This document shows, piece by piece, positions 8,334-16,087 of a stretch of DNA of 64,000 nucleotides (its first letter is position 1; the number at the start of each line of letters is the position of its first letter). The DNA is from Streptomyces polyasparticus (lineage in GTDB: Bacteria > Actinomycetota > Actinomycetes > Streptomycetales > Streptomycetaceae). The stretch spans positions 186,001 to 250,000 of the forward strand of contig NZ_JACTVJ010000001.1 in assembly GCF_014493765.1 (NCBI RefSeq), written 5' to 3'. Made by a program: the position numbers and the translations under genes. A model generated the notes under the pieces. That model was not told the origin of the DNA. It was given only the letters and a program-made list of their open reading frames with translations, and did no database searches.

Positions 8334-8918
8334 ATGGCAGATGTACTGGCTCTCGTCGAAGCCCGGCTGCGGATGGCGCTGGGCGAACCGGATGCGCGCG
8401 CGGCGGTCACCTTTCTGGGCACGGACCGTATCGAGGTGCTGCGCTTCACCGAGGGCGACCTGGTCCGGTACGCGACGCTCGGCATGTCCGCCACGCCCAT
8501 GACGGACCCCGCCGCGGCGCTCGCGGATCCGGTGCGCGGTCCGCGTGCGGAGCTCGTCCTCTCGGTACGAGGGGGGCGCGCCGACACGGACAAGGTGCTC
8601 CGTCCGCTCGCGGTTCTCGCGGCGTCTCCGCAGGTCGAGGGCGTGGTGGTGGCTCCGGGCGCCTCACTCGACACGGGCGAACCCCTGTGGCCCGGCGCAC
8701 CCTTCACCTCGGTCCTCGTGGCCGAACCGGGCGGCCTGGTCGAGGACTTGGCCCTGGACGAGCCGATGGATCCGGTGCGGTTCCTGCCGCTGCTTCCGAT
8801 GACGCCGAACGAGGCGGCGTGGAAGCGGGTGCATGGTGCGGAGGCGCTGGAGGAGCGGTGGCTGGCGCGGGGGACGGATCTGCGGGATCCGCTGCGGGGG
8901 TCGGTGGGGTTGGACTGA
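8334..8918 (+). CDS. Suppressor-of-fused (SUFU) domain protein
   Basis: A 194-aa protein from ATG 8334 (MADVLALVEARL); frames further upstream run through simple repeats and are rejected. The order of motifs (early EVLRFTEGDLVRYATLGMS, RAELVLSVRG, PLAVLAASP, late LPLLPMTPNEAAWKRVHGAEALEERW) matches the bacterial SUFU family. These are small cytoplasmic proteins in immunity-like or unknown contexts, named after the animal Hedgehog regulator. No biochemical role can be assigned here and neighbours do not help. A 34-bp triplicate tandem repeat begins 10 nt after the stop. Confidence 0.8.
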   Translation: MADVLALVEARLRMALGEPDARAAVTFLGTDRIEVLRFTEGDLVRYATLGMSATPMTDPAAALADPVRGPRAELVLSVRGGRADTDKVLRPLAVLAASPQVEGVVVAPGASLDTGEPLWPGAPFTSVLVAEPGGLVEDLALDEPMDPVRFLPLLPMTPNEAAWKRVHGAEALEERWLARGTDLRDPLRGSVGLD

Positions 8919-8927
8919 CGGGTGTTT

Positions 8928-9029
8928 GGCCGGGGCTTTGGCGGTGCTCGGCCGGGCGGGTGGCCGGGGCTTTGACGGTGCTTGGCCGGGCGGGTGGCCA
9001 GGGCTTTGACGGTGCTTGGCCGGGCGGGT
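8928..9029. repeat. 34-bp tandem repeat, 3 copies
   Basis: Units start at 8928, 8962 and 8996, each ggccggggctttgacggtgc followed by ttggccgggcgggt, with 1-3 differences. The array begins 9 nt after the SUFU-like stop and ends 118 nt before the next gene. There are no spacers between units. Confidence 0.95.
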
Positions 9030-9147
9030 CGGTGGGTGTCGGGTGGTGTTCCGGTGGCGGGTGGGTGGCAACTGCTCTGTGCGGCGCGCAATCAAGACGG
9101 GTGATCGTCCTTGACGCGGCGGCGGGTGGGTAGGACTGTGGAGCGCT

Positions 9148-9789
9148 ATGAGGGGCGAACCCAGTTGCCCGAAGTGTGGTGGCCGGGTGCGGGCTCCCGG
9201 CCTTTTCGCCGATGCCTGGCAATGCGATGTGCACGGAACCGTGCATCCGCTGCAGCCGGTGGTTCCGCCGAGCGTCGAGGCGCTCTCCGTCGCGGTGCAC
9301 CGTTCGCATGTTCCGGTCTGGATGCCGTGGCCGTTGCCGGTGGGCTGGCTGTTCACCGGGGTGGCCTGTGCGGGGGACGACCGCAGCGGTGGGCGGGCGA
9401 CGGCTGTTGCCTGTTCCGGTCCCGGGCCGCTCGGGGGCAGCGGTGAGCTGATCCTGGTCGCCGAGGAGCTCGGGATCGGGCTCGGTGCGCGGTATGCCGG
9501 ACTCTCGGGTCCCGATCCCGGGCCGCACATGGACGTTGCCGGGCCTCCCCAGGCCAAGGTGCATGCGGCGGGGCGTCCGACTCCGTTGTGGCACGTGCGC
9601 GATACGCCTGCGGATCGGGCGGTGTTCGCGGGGGAGGCGCGGGGGCTGTGGCTGTGGGCGGTGGTCTGGCCCGAACAGTCGGGGCTCCTGATGTACGACG
9701 AACTCGTCCTGACGGACCTGCGCGACGCGGGCGCCGAGGTCGAACTCCTCCCGTGCGGAGCGCTGTCCCCGCGGATCCTGGCCCCCTGA
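9148..9789 (+). CDS. DUF6758-type zinc-ribbon protein of unknown function
   Basis: A 213-aa protein from ATG 9148 with a GGAG-containing site just upstream. The N-terminus has CPKCGGRVRAPG and a following C-containing segment (WQCDVHGTVHPLQP), a small zinc-ribbon-like knuckle. Next comes a region with PVWMPWPLPVGWLFTGVACAGDD and a GPGPLGGSGELILVAEELGIGLG segment. This layout is a conserved Streptomyces family (DUF6758 as I recall) with no known activity. No membrane helix or signal peptide is evident. The protein is probably cytoplasmic. Confidence 0.7.
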   Translation: MRGEPSCPKCGGRVRAPGLFADAWQCDVHGTVHPLQPVVPPSVEALSVAVHRSHVPVWMPWPLPVGWLFTGVACAGDDRSGGRATAVACSGPGPLGGSGELILVAEELGIGLGARYAGLSGPDPGPHMDVAGPPQAKVHAAGRPTPLWHVRDTPADRAVFAGEARGLWLWAVVWPEQSGLLMYDELVLTDLRDAGAEVELLPCGALSPRILAP

Positions 9790-9796
9790 GTGGTGG

Positions 9797-9847
9797 GGTC
9801 ACGGGGGCGCTGCCCCCGAGGTCGAGGTCACGGGGGCGCTGCCCCCG
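9797..9847 (+). terminator. Tandem duplicate terminator hairpins
   Basis: A 22-bp block (ggtcacgggggcgctgcccccg) is present at 9797-9818 and again at 9826-9847. Each contains the hairpin cgggggc-gct-gcccccg, placed directly after the preceding stop codon at 9789, so this is a duplicated terminator. Confidence 0.7.
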
Positions 9848-10040
9848 GGCCCCCGCTGGTGGCTCTCGCCCCCAGGCCCCCGCTGCTCGGGGTGCTGCTT
9901 CGTGTCCGGCTCTCTGGCCGTCGCGCTGTGCCGGCTGCGGTTTCGTGTCCGACTTCCAGCCGGTGCGCTGTGCCGACTGCTGCTTTATGTCTGGCTTCCC
10001 GTCGGTGTGCTTTGCCGCCTGCGGTTCGTCTTGGGTCCCG

Positions 10041-10125
10041 TGGTCCCCACCGACCCCTGGTCCCCACCGACCCGTGGTCCCCACCCACCCATGGTCCCCA
10101 CCGACCCAGGGTGCCCACCCACCCC
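10041..10125. repeat. 17-bp tandem repeat, 5 units
   Basis: The unit tggtccccaccgacccN starts at 10041, 10058, 10075 and 10092, with a diverged fifth unit (gggtgcccacccacccc) at 10109. It directly abuts the dispersed element at 10126. It lies in the 681-bp gap between the DUF6758 gene and the PHP gene, a gap filled almost entirely by unrelated repeats. Confidence 0.9.
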
Positions 10126-10198
10126 GGGGGTCCGGGGGCGCAGCCCTCGGTTTCGGGAAGGGGCGGGTAGGGGAGAAGAGCCCGCCGCAGGCGCACCC
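10126..10198 (-). repeat. Dispersed ~75-nt intergenic element, copy 1
   Basis: Read on the minus strand: gcgcctgcggcgggc, a 6-7 nt variable spacer, then a 26-nt core beginning CCCCTACCCG and ending GAAACCG, followed by GGGCTGCGCCCCCGGACCC. The core is identical in the copies at 18986 and 32703. Confidence 0.85.
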
Positions 10199-10226
10199 TG
10201 CCCGCAGACGGCACGAGACCGACCCT

Positions 10227-10352
10227 CAAGCGCACCGTTGCCGCAGACCGCACCCCAAGCGCACCGCAGCCAAAGGACCGCACCCCAAGCGCACCGCAGC
10301 CAAAGGACCGTACCCCAAGCGCACCGCAGTCAAACGACCAGCGCACCGCAGC
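10227..10352. repeat. 30-bp tandem repeat, about 4 units
   Basis: caccccaagcgcaccgcagc followed by caaaggaccg recurs at 10251, 10281 and 10311 with diverged half units on both sides. Because 30 is divisible by 3, the minus strand reads as a spurious decapeptide repeat (CGALGVRSFG). It has no ribosome site and no gene-like ends, so it is called non-coding. Confidence 0.9.
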
Positions 10353-10470
10353 CCTGAAGTCGGCGGCGGGAGACCGCGCGTGAGCGGCCCGCCCGTGACG
10401 GTCCGGACACCCCCGAACCCCCCGTTATCCTGGAGCGTCACCCGAACCGCAGAAGCCGAGAGGAGCCGCC

Positions 10471-11334
10471 GTGCGTATCGATCTGCACACCCACTCCACG
10501 GCTTCCGACGGCACCGACACCCCCGCGGAACTCGTCCGCAACGCCAAGGCCGCCGGCCTGGACGTGGTCGCGCTGACCGATCACGACACCACGCGCGGGC
10601 ACGCCGAGGCGATGAAGGCGGTGCCCGAGGGGCTCACCCTCGTCACCGGCGCCGAGCTCTCCTGCCGCCTGAACGGCACGGGCCTGCACCTGCTCGCGTA
10701 CCTCTTCGACGCCGACGACCCCGCCCTCCTCGCCGAGCGCGAACTCGTCCGCGACGACCGCGTCCCGCGCGCCCGCGCCATGGTCGGCAAGCTCCAGGAG
10801 CTCGGCGTGGACATCGAGTGGGAGCGCGTGGCGCGGATCGCCGGTGACGGATCGATCGGGCGGCCGCACATCGCCGAGGCGCTCGTCGAGCTGGGCGTCG
10901 TGCCCACCGTCTCCGACGCCTTCACCGAGGACTGGCTGGCCAACGGCGGCCGCGCGTACGCGGACAAGCACGAGCTCGATCCGTTCGAGGCGATCCGCCT
11001 GGTCAAGGCGGCCGGCGGGGTCACCGTCTTCGCGCATCCGCTCGCCGTCAAGCGCGGCGAGGTCGTGCCGGAGGAAGCCATAGCGGACCTCGCGCAGGCG
11101 GGGCTCGACGGGATCGAAGCCGATCACATGGACCACGACCCGGCGACGCGCGCCCGGCTCAAGGGCCTCGCGGCCGAGCTCGGTCTGCTGGCCACCGGTT
11201 CGAGCGACTACCACGGCAGCCGCAAGACCTGCTCGCTCGGCGAGTACACCACCGACCCCGAGGTCTACGGGGAGATCATCCGCCGGGCCACGGGAGCGTT
11301 CCCCGTTCCGGGTGCCGGGGGAGTCCCCGCGTAA
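10471..11334 (+). CDS. PHP-domain phosphoesterase
   Basis: A 287-aa protein from GTG 10471, with GAGGAG 6 nt upstream. The PHP metal-binding signature is complete at the N-terminus: LHTHS (His6, His8), TDHD at 36-39 and GAELSC about 60. A later FAHP supplies a histidine and SSDYHG gives the C-terminal ligands. This is the stand-alone YciV/TrpH-like group, whose studied members hydrolyse 3',5'-nucleoside bisphosphates (pAp) or trim RNA 5' ends using a trinuclear metal centre. The exact substrate here is not known. It sits just upstream of the MarC gene, separated by a 26-bp repeat array. Confidence 0.88.
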   Translation: MRIDLHTHSTASDGTDTPAELVRNAKAAGLDVVALTDHDTTRGHAEAMKAVPEGLTLVTGAELSCRLNGTGLHLLAYLFDADDPALLAERELVRDDRVPRARAMVGKLQELGVDIEWERVARIAGDGSIGRPHIAEALVELGVVPTVSDAFTEDWLANGGRAYADKHELDPFEAIRLVKAAGGVTVFAHPLAVKRGEVVPEEAIADLAQAGLDGIEADHMDHDPATRARLKGLAAELGLLATGSSDYHGSRKTCSLGEYTTDPEVYGEIIRRATGAFPVPGAGGVPA

Positions 11335-11414
11335 CCCTGCGCCCGCAGTTCCCGGCGTGACGGCCCGTGGTTCCCGGGTTCCCGGCGTATGTCCACGCCC
11401 GCCGCGCACGGGTA

Positions 11415-11535
11415 CTCCGCGTCCATCACCGGAAGCGCGCCTCCGCGTCCACCACCGAAAGTGCAACTCGGCGTCCACCGCTGAAAGCGCACCCCGCGTC
11501 CACCGCTCAAGGCGCAACCCCGCGCCCACCGCTCC
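11415..11535. repeat. 26-bp tandem repeat, 4.6 units
   Basis: Units ctccgcgtccaccaccgaaa plus gtgcaa and variants start at 11415, 11441, 11467 and 11493, with a partial unit from 11519. The array ends 26 nt before the MarC start codon, so it lies in the PHP-MarC spacer and would be part of the MarC leader. Confidence 0.9.
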
Positions 11536-11561
11536 ACCCTCGACTCCCGCAAGGCTCCCCT

Positions 11562-12167
11562 GTGTTCGACGCCGCCGTATTCGGCTCTCTGTTCCTCACC
11601 CTGTTCGTGATCATGGACCCGCCCGGGGTCACTCCGATCTTCCTCGCCCTGACCGCGGGCCGGCCCGCCAAGGTCCAGCGCCGGATGGCCTTCCAGGCCG
11701 TGTGCGTGGCGTTCGGTGTGATCTCCGTGTTCGGTCTGGTCGGCCACCAGATTCTGGACTATCTGCACGTCTCGGTCCCGGCCCTGATGATCGCCGGCGG
11801 TCTGCTGCTGCTCCTGATCGCGCTCGATCTGCTGACCGGCAAGACCGACGAGCCCAAGCAGACCAAGGACGTCAACGTCGCCCTCGTCCCCCTGGGCATG
11901 CCTCTGCTCGCCGGCCCCGGCGCGATCGTCTCGGTGATCCTCGCCGTGCAGGACGCCGACGGGTTCGAGGGGCAGTTCTCGGTGTGGACCGCGATCCTCG
12001 CGATCCACACCGTGCTCTGGATCGTGATGCGCTACTCGCTGGTGATCATCCGCGTGATCAAGGACGGCGGCGTCGTCCTGGTCACCCGTCTGGCGGGCAT
12101 GATGCTCTCCGCGATCGCGGTGCAGCAGATCATCAACGGTGTCACGCAGGTCATCCAGGGTTCCTGA
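11562..12167 (+). CDS. MarC/UPF0056 family membrane protein
   Basis: A 201-aa protein from GTG 11562. A longer in-frame reading would begin in the 26-bp repeats and is rejected. Six hydrophobic segments are visible, with the family hallmarks MDPPGVTPIFLALT near residue 17 and PLGMPLLAGPGAIVSVI in the middle. MarC proteins are inner-membrane proteins of unsettled function; the old antibiotic-resistance link is not supported. The length equals that of the family. A perfect 13-bp hairpin at 12220-12249 ends the transcript. Confidence 0.9.
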   Translation: MFDAAVFGSLFLTLFVIMDPPGVTPIFLALTAGRPAKVQRRMAFQAVCVAFGVISVFGLVGHQILDYLHVSVPALMIAGGLLLLLIALDLLTGKTDEPKQTKDVNVALVPLGMPLLAGPGAIVSVILAVQDADGFEGQFSVWTAILAIHTVLWIVMRYSLVIIRVIKDGGVVLVTRLAGMMLSAIAVQQIINGVTQVIQGS

Positions 12168-12219
12168 CCCGCCCGCCGTGCCCTTGTCCGAGGGGCCGGC
12201 CCGCCCGCAGGTACGCGAA

Positions 12220-12249
12220 AGGCCCCCGCGCAGCATTGCGCGGGGGCCT
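12220..12249. terminator. Terminator hairpin between MarC and the 50-aa protein
   Basis: aggcccccgcgca (12220-12232) pairs perfectly with tgcgcgggggcct (12237-12249) around a gcat loop. It lies between two convergent genes and can serve both. Confidence 0.8.
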
Positions 12250-12303
12250 CGTACGTCTGCGTCTTTATCAACTACAGCGTGCGATCAACTATCAACGACG
12301 GCG

Positions 12304-12456
12304 TTACGAAGCCGTGCCGGTGGCCGGGCGGATGTAGATGCGCTGGCCGGTAGCGGCGGCCTGCTGCACGATCCGGTTGACGGAGGCGGCGTCTACGACG
12401 GTGCTGTCCACGGCGGTTCCGTTGACATCGTCCAGGCGCATGATCTCGAAGCGCAT
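12304..12456 (-). CDS. Small conserved Streptomyces protein (50 aa)
   Basis: Read on the minus strand from ATG 12456 to TAA 12304: MRFEIMRLDDVNGTAVDSTV, then a helix-like VNRIVQQAAATGQRIYIRP and a short tail. An AGGGAG site lies about 10 nt upstream. The composition (charged, one helix, a short strand) is that of a folded micro-protein rather than random sequence. I recall very similar 50-aa proteins across Streptomyces, with no known function. It is divergent from the NYN gene across an unusually AT-rich 224-bp region. Confidence 0.75.
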   Translation of the reverse strand: MRFEIMRLDDVNGTAVDSTVVDAASVNRIVQQAAATGQRIYIRPATGTAS

Positions 12457-12680
12457 GAGGCTTCTCCCTTCGTCTGGTGATCCTCCTGAAGGAGAACTAA
12501 GTGAACTATGCGTTTGTTCGCGCTGGATGTCGCGATGACTCCCAGCGCGTTACGTATGGTCCAACGACTTGCACCCTACAAACATTCCCTACGCTAAGGA
12601 AATTTTTTCCTCGTCTAATTACCTGCGAGTAGCGAGACCGCTTGTGTTCGCAGCGTGACCGGCCGGAGAATGGCTGCCCT

Positions 12681-13577
12681 ATGAACGAACAAGAGCTCGC
12701 CGTGCTGTCGACGCGTATCGATCACACCAATGAGCTGCTGCAACGCATGCTCGCCGAGGTCGCCAAGACCCCGTCGACCCACGCGATCTTCGTGGACGCC
12801 GGCTATCTCTACGCCGCGGCCGGCCGCCTCGTCGCCGGTACGGAGGACCGCCGGTCCTTCGACCTCGACGCGGAGGGCCTGATCGACGCGCTGATCGACA
12901 AGGCCCGCACGATCTTCGCGGACAGCAGGCTGCTGCGCGTCTACTGGTACGACGGTGCGCGCCGCCGTATCCACACCTCCGAGCAGCAGTCGATCGCCGA
13001 GCTCCCGGACGTCAAGGTCCGCCTGGGCAACCTCAACGCGAACAACCAGCAGAAGGGCGTCGACTCACTGATCCGCAGTGATCTGGAGTCCCTCGCCCGG
13101 CACCGCGCCATCAGCGACGCGGCCCTGCTCGGCGGCGACGAGGACCTGGTCTCCGCGGTCGAGGCCGCGCAGGGGTACGGGGCCCGTGTCCACCTCTGGG
13201 GCATCGAGGCCCCCGACGGCCGCAACCAGGCCGAGCCCCTCCTTTGGGAGGTCGACAGCCAGCGCACCCTGGAGCTGGACTTCGTCAAGCCGTACGTGGC
13301 CCGCCGCACCGCCACCGCCTACGACCTGGCCGCACCCCGGCCCGCGCGCGAGGACGTCCGCTTCGTGGGGGCGCAGATCGCCGCGACCTGGCTGGGCGCC
13401 CGCGGCCGCGAGCAGATGGTCGAGCTCCTTCCCGGCCATCCGTATCTGCCGGGCCCGGTCGACCAGGACCTCCTGGTCGAGGCCGAGAAGCTGCTCCAGT
13501 ACTCGCTGCGCGGCCAGGCGGACCTGCGCCGCGCGCTGCGCGACGGCTTCTGGGACCACCTGCAGGGCCAGGTCTGA
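12681..13577 (+). CDS. NYN-domain (PIN-like) putative ribonuclease
   Basis: A 298-aa protein from ATG 12681, with GGAGA upstream. After an N-terminal coiled segment (LSTRIDHTNELLQRML) comes an NYN core: IFVDAGYLYAAAG (first acidic residue about 36), VYWYDGARR, QKGVDSLIRSDLESLA and ALLGGDEDLVSAVEAAQGYGARVHLWG. The conserved aspartates of the LabA/DUF88 PIN-like fold are all present, so metal-dependent RNase activity is plausible. The C-terminal ~90 residues are a helical extension. No toxin-like partner is evident. The upstream 12580-12620 region is AT-rich (ctaaggaaattttttcctcg) and probably holds the promoter. Confidence 0.85.
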   Translation: MNEQELAVLSTRIDHTNELLQRMLAEVAKTPSTHAIFVDAGYLYAAAGRLVAGTEDRRSFDLDAEGLIDALIDKARTIFADSRLLRVYWYDGARRRIHTSEQQSIAELPDVKVRLGNLNANNQQKGVDSLIRSDLESLARHRAISDAALLGGDEDLVSAVEAAQGYGARVHLWGIEAPDGRNQAEPLLWEVDSQRTLELDFVKPYVARRTATAYDLAAPRPAREDVRFVGAQIAATWLGARGREQMVELLPGHPYLPGPVDQDLLVEAEKLLQYSLRGQADLRRALRDGFWDHLQGQV

Positions 13578-13607
13578 CCTCGCCGGACCGCCATCAGGGC
13601 ACCGGAC

Positions 13608-13646
13608 ATGACGAGAACGCGGACGACGGGCAGGGGCGGGGCTTGA
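13608..13646 (+). other. 12-codon upstream open frame overlapping the ankyrin gene start
   Basis: ATG 13608 opens MTRTRTTGRGGA and stops at TGA 13644-13646, which overlaps the proposed TTG start (13643) as TTGA. The downstream frame contains no ATG or GTG start in this region, so coupled re-initiation from this short frame is one way the TTG could be used. No strong ribosome site precedes 13608. It may equally be chance. Confidence 0.3.
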
Positions 13647-14347
13647 GCGACGGCGAGTTGCCGGCGGCTGTACGGAGCGGGGACGAGGAGGCCGTACGGG
13701 TGCTTCTCCATGCGGGCGCTGCCCCCGACGCGCTCATGGAGGACGGACTGCCGGTGCTCTGTGCGGCCGTCGCCGCATACAACCTGGACATCGCGCGAGC
13801 CCTGATCGACGGCGGCGCGGACCCCGACCTCGTACTGCCGGACGGCACCACGCCGCTGATCAGGGCGGTCGAAGGCGGTTCGCCCGCGATGGTCCTGGCC
13901 GTACTGGGCCGCGATCCGCGGCTGCGCCTGCCCGGAGCCGTACGGGAGCGGCTGCTCGATCTGGCGCGGCGCCGGCACGAGTGCGGCGCGGAGCCCGGAC
14001 TCCGGCTCAGGGCCGGGCTGTCCGGGCCCGCGCGGGCCGAAGTGGTCGAGGACGAGTACGACTCCGTGACGGAGCTGACGCTCGGCCACCACAAGGTGCG
14101 CGCCGGGCATCTCGCGATCCTGACGTGCCTCGAATGGGCCTTCCGGATCCTGACGCCGGTGGACGAGCTCGTGGCCCGTGCCGTGTCGCACGGTGACCGG
14201 GACCACGTGGTGTGGACGGCCGCGCGTGGCGTCCTCGGCGAACGCCGCGGCCCGCAGACCTGGTCGGCGGTGACCGCGTACCGCCGTCACGCGGATCCGC
14301 TGCACCGCCGCTTCGTCGTGGACGTGCTGCGGTCGTACGCGTATTGA
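13643..14347 (+). CDS. Ankyrin-repeat protein, N-terminal half of a probable ankyrin-HEAT protein
   Basis: 234 aa from TTG 13643, the only plausible start in this frame after the NYN stop; it gives MSDGELPAAVRSGDEEAVRV. Two to three ankyrin repeats follow (VRVLLHAGAAPDALMEDGLP, IARALIDGGADPDLVLPDGT, PLIRAVEGGSPAMVLAVLG), then a helical region. The frame stops at TGA 14345-14347, and the next gene resumes in the same frame after a single CCG codon. I recall homologues in Streptomyces that are one ~450-aa protein with ankyrin repeats followed by HEAT repeats, so this may be a nonsense-split gene or one read through. Likely a cytoplasmic protein-binding scaffold. Confidence 0.7.
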   Translation: MSDGELPAAVRSGDEEAVRVLLHAGAAPDALMEDGLPVLCAAVAAYNLDIARALIDGGADPDLVLPDGTTPLIRAVEGGSPAMVLAVLGRDPRLRLPGAVRERLLDLARRRHECGAEPGLRLRAGLSGPARAEVVEDEYDSVTELTLGHHKVRAGHLAILTCLEWAFRILTPVDELVARAVSHGDRDHVVWTAARGVLGERRGPQTWSAVTAYRRHADPLHRRFVVDVLRSYAY

Positions 14348-14350
14348 CCG

Positions 14351-15010
14351 GTGATGCCGCGCACCTCGTACGAGAAGGAGGCGGCCGACCTGCTGGCGGC
14401 CTGGATCGCCGAGGGCGAGGGCGATCCCGAGGTGCTCGCCGACGCGCTCGACGCGCTCGACGCGCTCAGCGAGACGACGTACGGCGGCCAGGAGGCCGTC
14501 GGCCTGCGGTACTTGGGCCACTCCGCGGCCGTGGTGCGGGCCCGCGTTCCTTCCCTGCTCCTCGGAAGCCGCGAAAGCGGCTGCGGTCCGGCGGCGCGGG
14601 CGGCGCTCCTGCGGCTCGCGGAGGACGAGGACGCGCGGGTACGGGGGCAGGCCGGGCTTGTGCTGGCCCTGGCCCATGACGGAAGCCCCGCGGTGTCCGC
14701 GGCTCTGGTGGCGCTGCTCAAGGACCCGGACGCCGGAGTCCGTTGCTTCGTCGCCGAATACGCGGCACCCTGCCCCGACCGCACACCGGCCCTCGCCGAC
14801 GCCCTCGTGGATCTGCTGCACGAGGGCGACCTCAACGCGCGGCTCAACGCCGTCCACGGTCTGCTGCTGCGCGAAGACCCGCGCACGGCTCGGGCGATCG
14901 ACGGTCTGGGCCCGCTCAGCGTGCCGCACGTCTCCGCGCACGACCACCGGGTCTCCGCGATCCGGACATGGCGGTGGAAGCGTGAGCATGCCGAACCGCC
15001 GGACGCGTAG
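14351..15010 (+). CDS. HEAT-repeat protein, C-terminal half of a probable ankyrin-HEAT protein
   Basis: 219 aa from GTG 14351, with ATG 14354 immediately next. No good ribosome site precedes it, but the upstream stop is only 3 nt away. The sequence is a set of paired helices with HEAT character (RVRGQAGLVLALAHDGSPAV, AALVALLKDPDAGVRCFVAE, ALVDLLHEGDLNARLNAVHG), ending in IRTWRWKREH. It is in the same reading frame as the ankyrin gene, separated only by TGA-CCG. On its own it would be a small scaffold with no catalytic site. It is convergent with the alpha/beta hydrolase, the two stops lying 4 nt apart. Confidence 0.7.
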   Translation: MMPRTSYEKEAADLLAAWIAEGEGDPEVLADALDALDALSETTYGGQEAVGLRYLGHSAAVVRARVPSLLLGSRESGCGPAARAALLRLAEDEDARVRGQAGLVLALAHDGSPAVSAALVALLKDPDAGVRCFVAEYAAPCPDRTPALADALVDLLHEGDLNARLNAVHGLLLREDPRTARAIDGLGPLSVPHVSAHDHRVSAIRTWRWKREHAEPPDA

Positions 15011-15014
15011 GGAG

Positions 15015-15863
15015 TCAGCGCGGTCCCAGCCCGTCCCAGAAGGCGATCAGGGCCTCCGCGGTGGCCGCGGGGCGATCCGTGTTCGGTGAGTGCTCGGCCC
15101 CGGCGATGACGGTCCGCTCGGCGCCGAGGCGCAGGGCCATCTCGTCGAGCAGCGGTACCGGCCAGGTGTCGTCCCGCTCGCCGGACAGGACGTGCAGCGG
15201 CAGCGGTACGGCGGCGAGTTCGGCCACGCGGTCCGGTTCGGTCTGCAACTGGCGTCCCGTGGCCGTGAGTTGGGCCGGGCTGTGGCGGAGCCAGCGGCCG
15301 CGCAGCTCGGCGTCCGTGTCCGTCTCCTCGGGGGCGTCGAGCGCCTGGATCGCCTCCCAGACCTGCGCCATGTCCATCACGGCCAGCGCGTCGAGCAGCA
15401 GCTTGGCACGCTGCTGCTGCGAGGGGGAGATCTGGGCCGGTCCCGAGGACATGAGCGTGAGGGACGCGAAGGGCGAGGCGTCGAGGAGTACGGCGGCGCG
15501 GGAGATCTGGCCGCCGAGTGAATGGCCCACGAGGTGGACGGGGCCGGCCGCCACGGCTTCCACCTGGGCGAGCACGTCGCGTGCCAACTCGCCCTGTGCG
15601 TACGGTGCTTGGTCGTCCTTCGGGCCCTCGGACTCGTACTGCCCGCGGCCGTCGATCGCGACGCTGCGGTATCCGGCCGCGGCGAGCGGCTCGTGCAGGG
15701 CGATGAAGTCCTCTTTGCTGCCGGTGAATCCGGGGAGCAGGACGGCGGTTCCTCTGGGTGCGCCGGCCGGCCGCGCGTCGATCACGGCGAAGTCGCCACG
15801 GGCGGTACGGAGGACGTCGGCGTGGGCGCACGGGGGCGGCGTGAAGGTGGGCGGCCTGCTCAT
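15015..15863 (-). CDS. Alpha/beta-hydrolase fold protein
   Basis: 282 aa from ATG 15863. Motifs in order: LLPGFTGSKEDF (oxyanion region, about 42-53), the nucleophile elbow GHSLGG (about 114-119), a cap region rich in Gln and Leu, VLSGERDDTWPVP (acid) and AGAEHSPNTDRP (catalytic His). The triad Ser/Asp/His is therefore complete. There is no signal peptide, so it is cytosolic. The substrate cannot be predicted; general esterases, lyases and haloperoxidase-like proteins share this pattern. It ends 4 nt from the HEAT gene stop, leaving no room for a separate terminator. Confidence 0.85.
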   Translation of the reverse strand: MSRPPTFTPPPCAHADVLRTARGDFAVIDARPAGAPRGTAVLLPGFTGSKEDFIALHEPLAAAGYRSVAIDGRGQYESEGPKDDQAPYAQGELARDVLAQVEAVAAGPVHLVGHSLGGQISRAAVLLDASPFASLTLMSSGPAQISPSQQQRAKLLLDALAVMDMAQVWEAIQALDAPEETDTDAELRGRWLRHSPAQLTATGRQLQTEPDRVAELAAVPLPLHVLSGERDDTWPVPLLDEMALRLGAERTVIAGAEHSPNTDRPAATAEALIAFWDGLGPR

Positions 15864-15920
15864 GAGGCGAGGCTAACCGCCCCGGGCGACCGCTGCGGGT
15901 CGGGGGCACGGCGAACGGAC

Positions 15921-16042
15921 GCAACGAGGCCCGGCCCCGTAAGAGGGAGGCAATCTGGCCCGGCCCCGTGAAGCGGAATGCAACCTGGCCCGGCCCCGTA
16001 AGACGGGCGCCACATCGCCCGGCCCTGTAGGGCGAACGCAAC
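15921..16042. repeat. 29-30 bp tandem array of terminator half-sites, about 4 units
   Basis: Units gcaacgaggcccggccccgt plus 9-10 variable bases start at 15921, 15950, 15980 and 16009. Each contains gcccggccccgt, the left arm of the helicase terminator at 16043-16074. The array lies between the divergent promoter side of the hydrolase gene and the helicase 3' end. Confidence 0.85.
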
Positions 16043-16074
16043 GTGGCCCGGCCCCCGCAAGGGGACCGGGCCAC
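16043..16074. terminator. Terminator of the DEAD-box helicase gene
   Basis: gtggcccggcccc pairs with ggggaccgggccac across a short cgcaa loop, with one bulged A. It lies 14 nt beyond the helicase stop at 16088 (minus strand). Confidence 0.75.
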
Positions 16075-16087
16075 GATGACGAACGTG

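Noticed and set aside
9828-10346. Minus-strand decapeptide-repeat protein (CGALGVRSFG units)
   Set aside because: The frame is produced by a 30-bp tandem repeat and then runs through the dispersed element; no ribosome site or gene-like end.
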